Assembly: GCA_012719955.1 (NCBI GenBank)
Contig: JAAXZI010000177.1
Coordinates: forward strand, 1-32,312
Reading direction: 5' to 3'
DNA length: 32,312 bases
Source of the DNA: Phycisphaerae bacterium
GTDB taxonomy: Bacteria; Planctomycetota; Phycisphaerae; UBA1845; PWPN01
Positions within the stretch are counted from its first letter, which is position 1. Each line of letters begins with the position of its first letter. Under the pieces are notes generated by a model. It made no database searches. It worked only from the letters and a program-made list of their open reading frames with translations, and was not told where the DNA came from. The position numbers were made by a program, and so were the translations under genes. Below are positions 32,307 through 32,312 of the stretch, piece after piece.

Positions 32307-32312
32307 CGGGCA

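Overview
The window is high-GC, densely coding bacterial DNA. I infer a member of the Planctomycetota or a close PVC relative. The basis is style, not a marker gene: a long VWA membrane protein of the type common there, several large secreted proteins of unknown function, a secreted GH127-type arabinofuranosidase, many dispersed palindromes and heptamer repeats, and start codons without Shine-Dalgarno sites. There is no rRNA, tRNA, CRISPR array, prophage or intact insertion sequence.

Layout. 1-415: a probable gene start running off the left edge (tentatively an IS1380-type transposase) and a small low-GC gene remnant. 509-2473 (-): secreted GH127/DUF1680 glycosidase with the zinc-thiolate residues visible. 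2500-2690: a hairpin and three REP-like palindromes, then a Mug-type DNA glycosylase. 3579-4427: a TacA/TacT-type toxin-antitoxin pair behind a promoter buried in a perfect inverted repeat. 4445-6361: ABC-F ATPase. 6436-7302: a lipoprotein. 7409-8893 (-): a solitary RnfC-like iron-sulfur protein with two REP palindromes inside its reading frame. 9116-14973: three large + strand envelope proteins (secreted protein with EF-hand-like loops, thioredoxin-fold lipoprotein lacking the CXXC, VWA membrane protein).

15041-17928 is an arsenic locus: ArsR, ArsM methyltransferase, ACR3 efflux permease and a small thioredoxin-like protein. The same 16-bp operator-like sequence lies at the arsR start and again upstream of arsM. 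17970-19847 (-) holds two membrane proteins in a tight pair and a GNAT acetyltransferase. 20037-21603 (+) holds a small lipoprotein and a LysM protein with a good promoter and terminator. 21700-23460 is gene-poor and worn: a truncated DUF433 antitoxin, inverted repeats, a short degenerate tandem array and one small membrane protein.

23478-27490 is a trehalose locus: OtsA overlaps by 13 nt a gene that fuses OtsB phosphatase to a GH15 trehalase-like hydrolase, so synthesis and probable breakdown are encoded together. It is followed by a MutS2 lacking the Smr nuclease domain, an FmdB-type zinc ribbon protein, a zinc-ribbon/RDD membrane protein and a CobA-HemD fusion that ends just inside the right edge.

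The most distinctive points are the OtsA / OtsB-GH15 arrangement with a tandemly duplicated start site, the -10 boxes placed 6-7 nt before SD-less start codons (leaderless-mRNA geometry), the repeated ArsR operator, and palindromic repeats expanded inside an rnfC-like gene.
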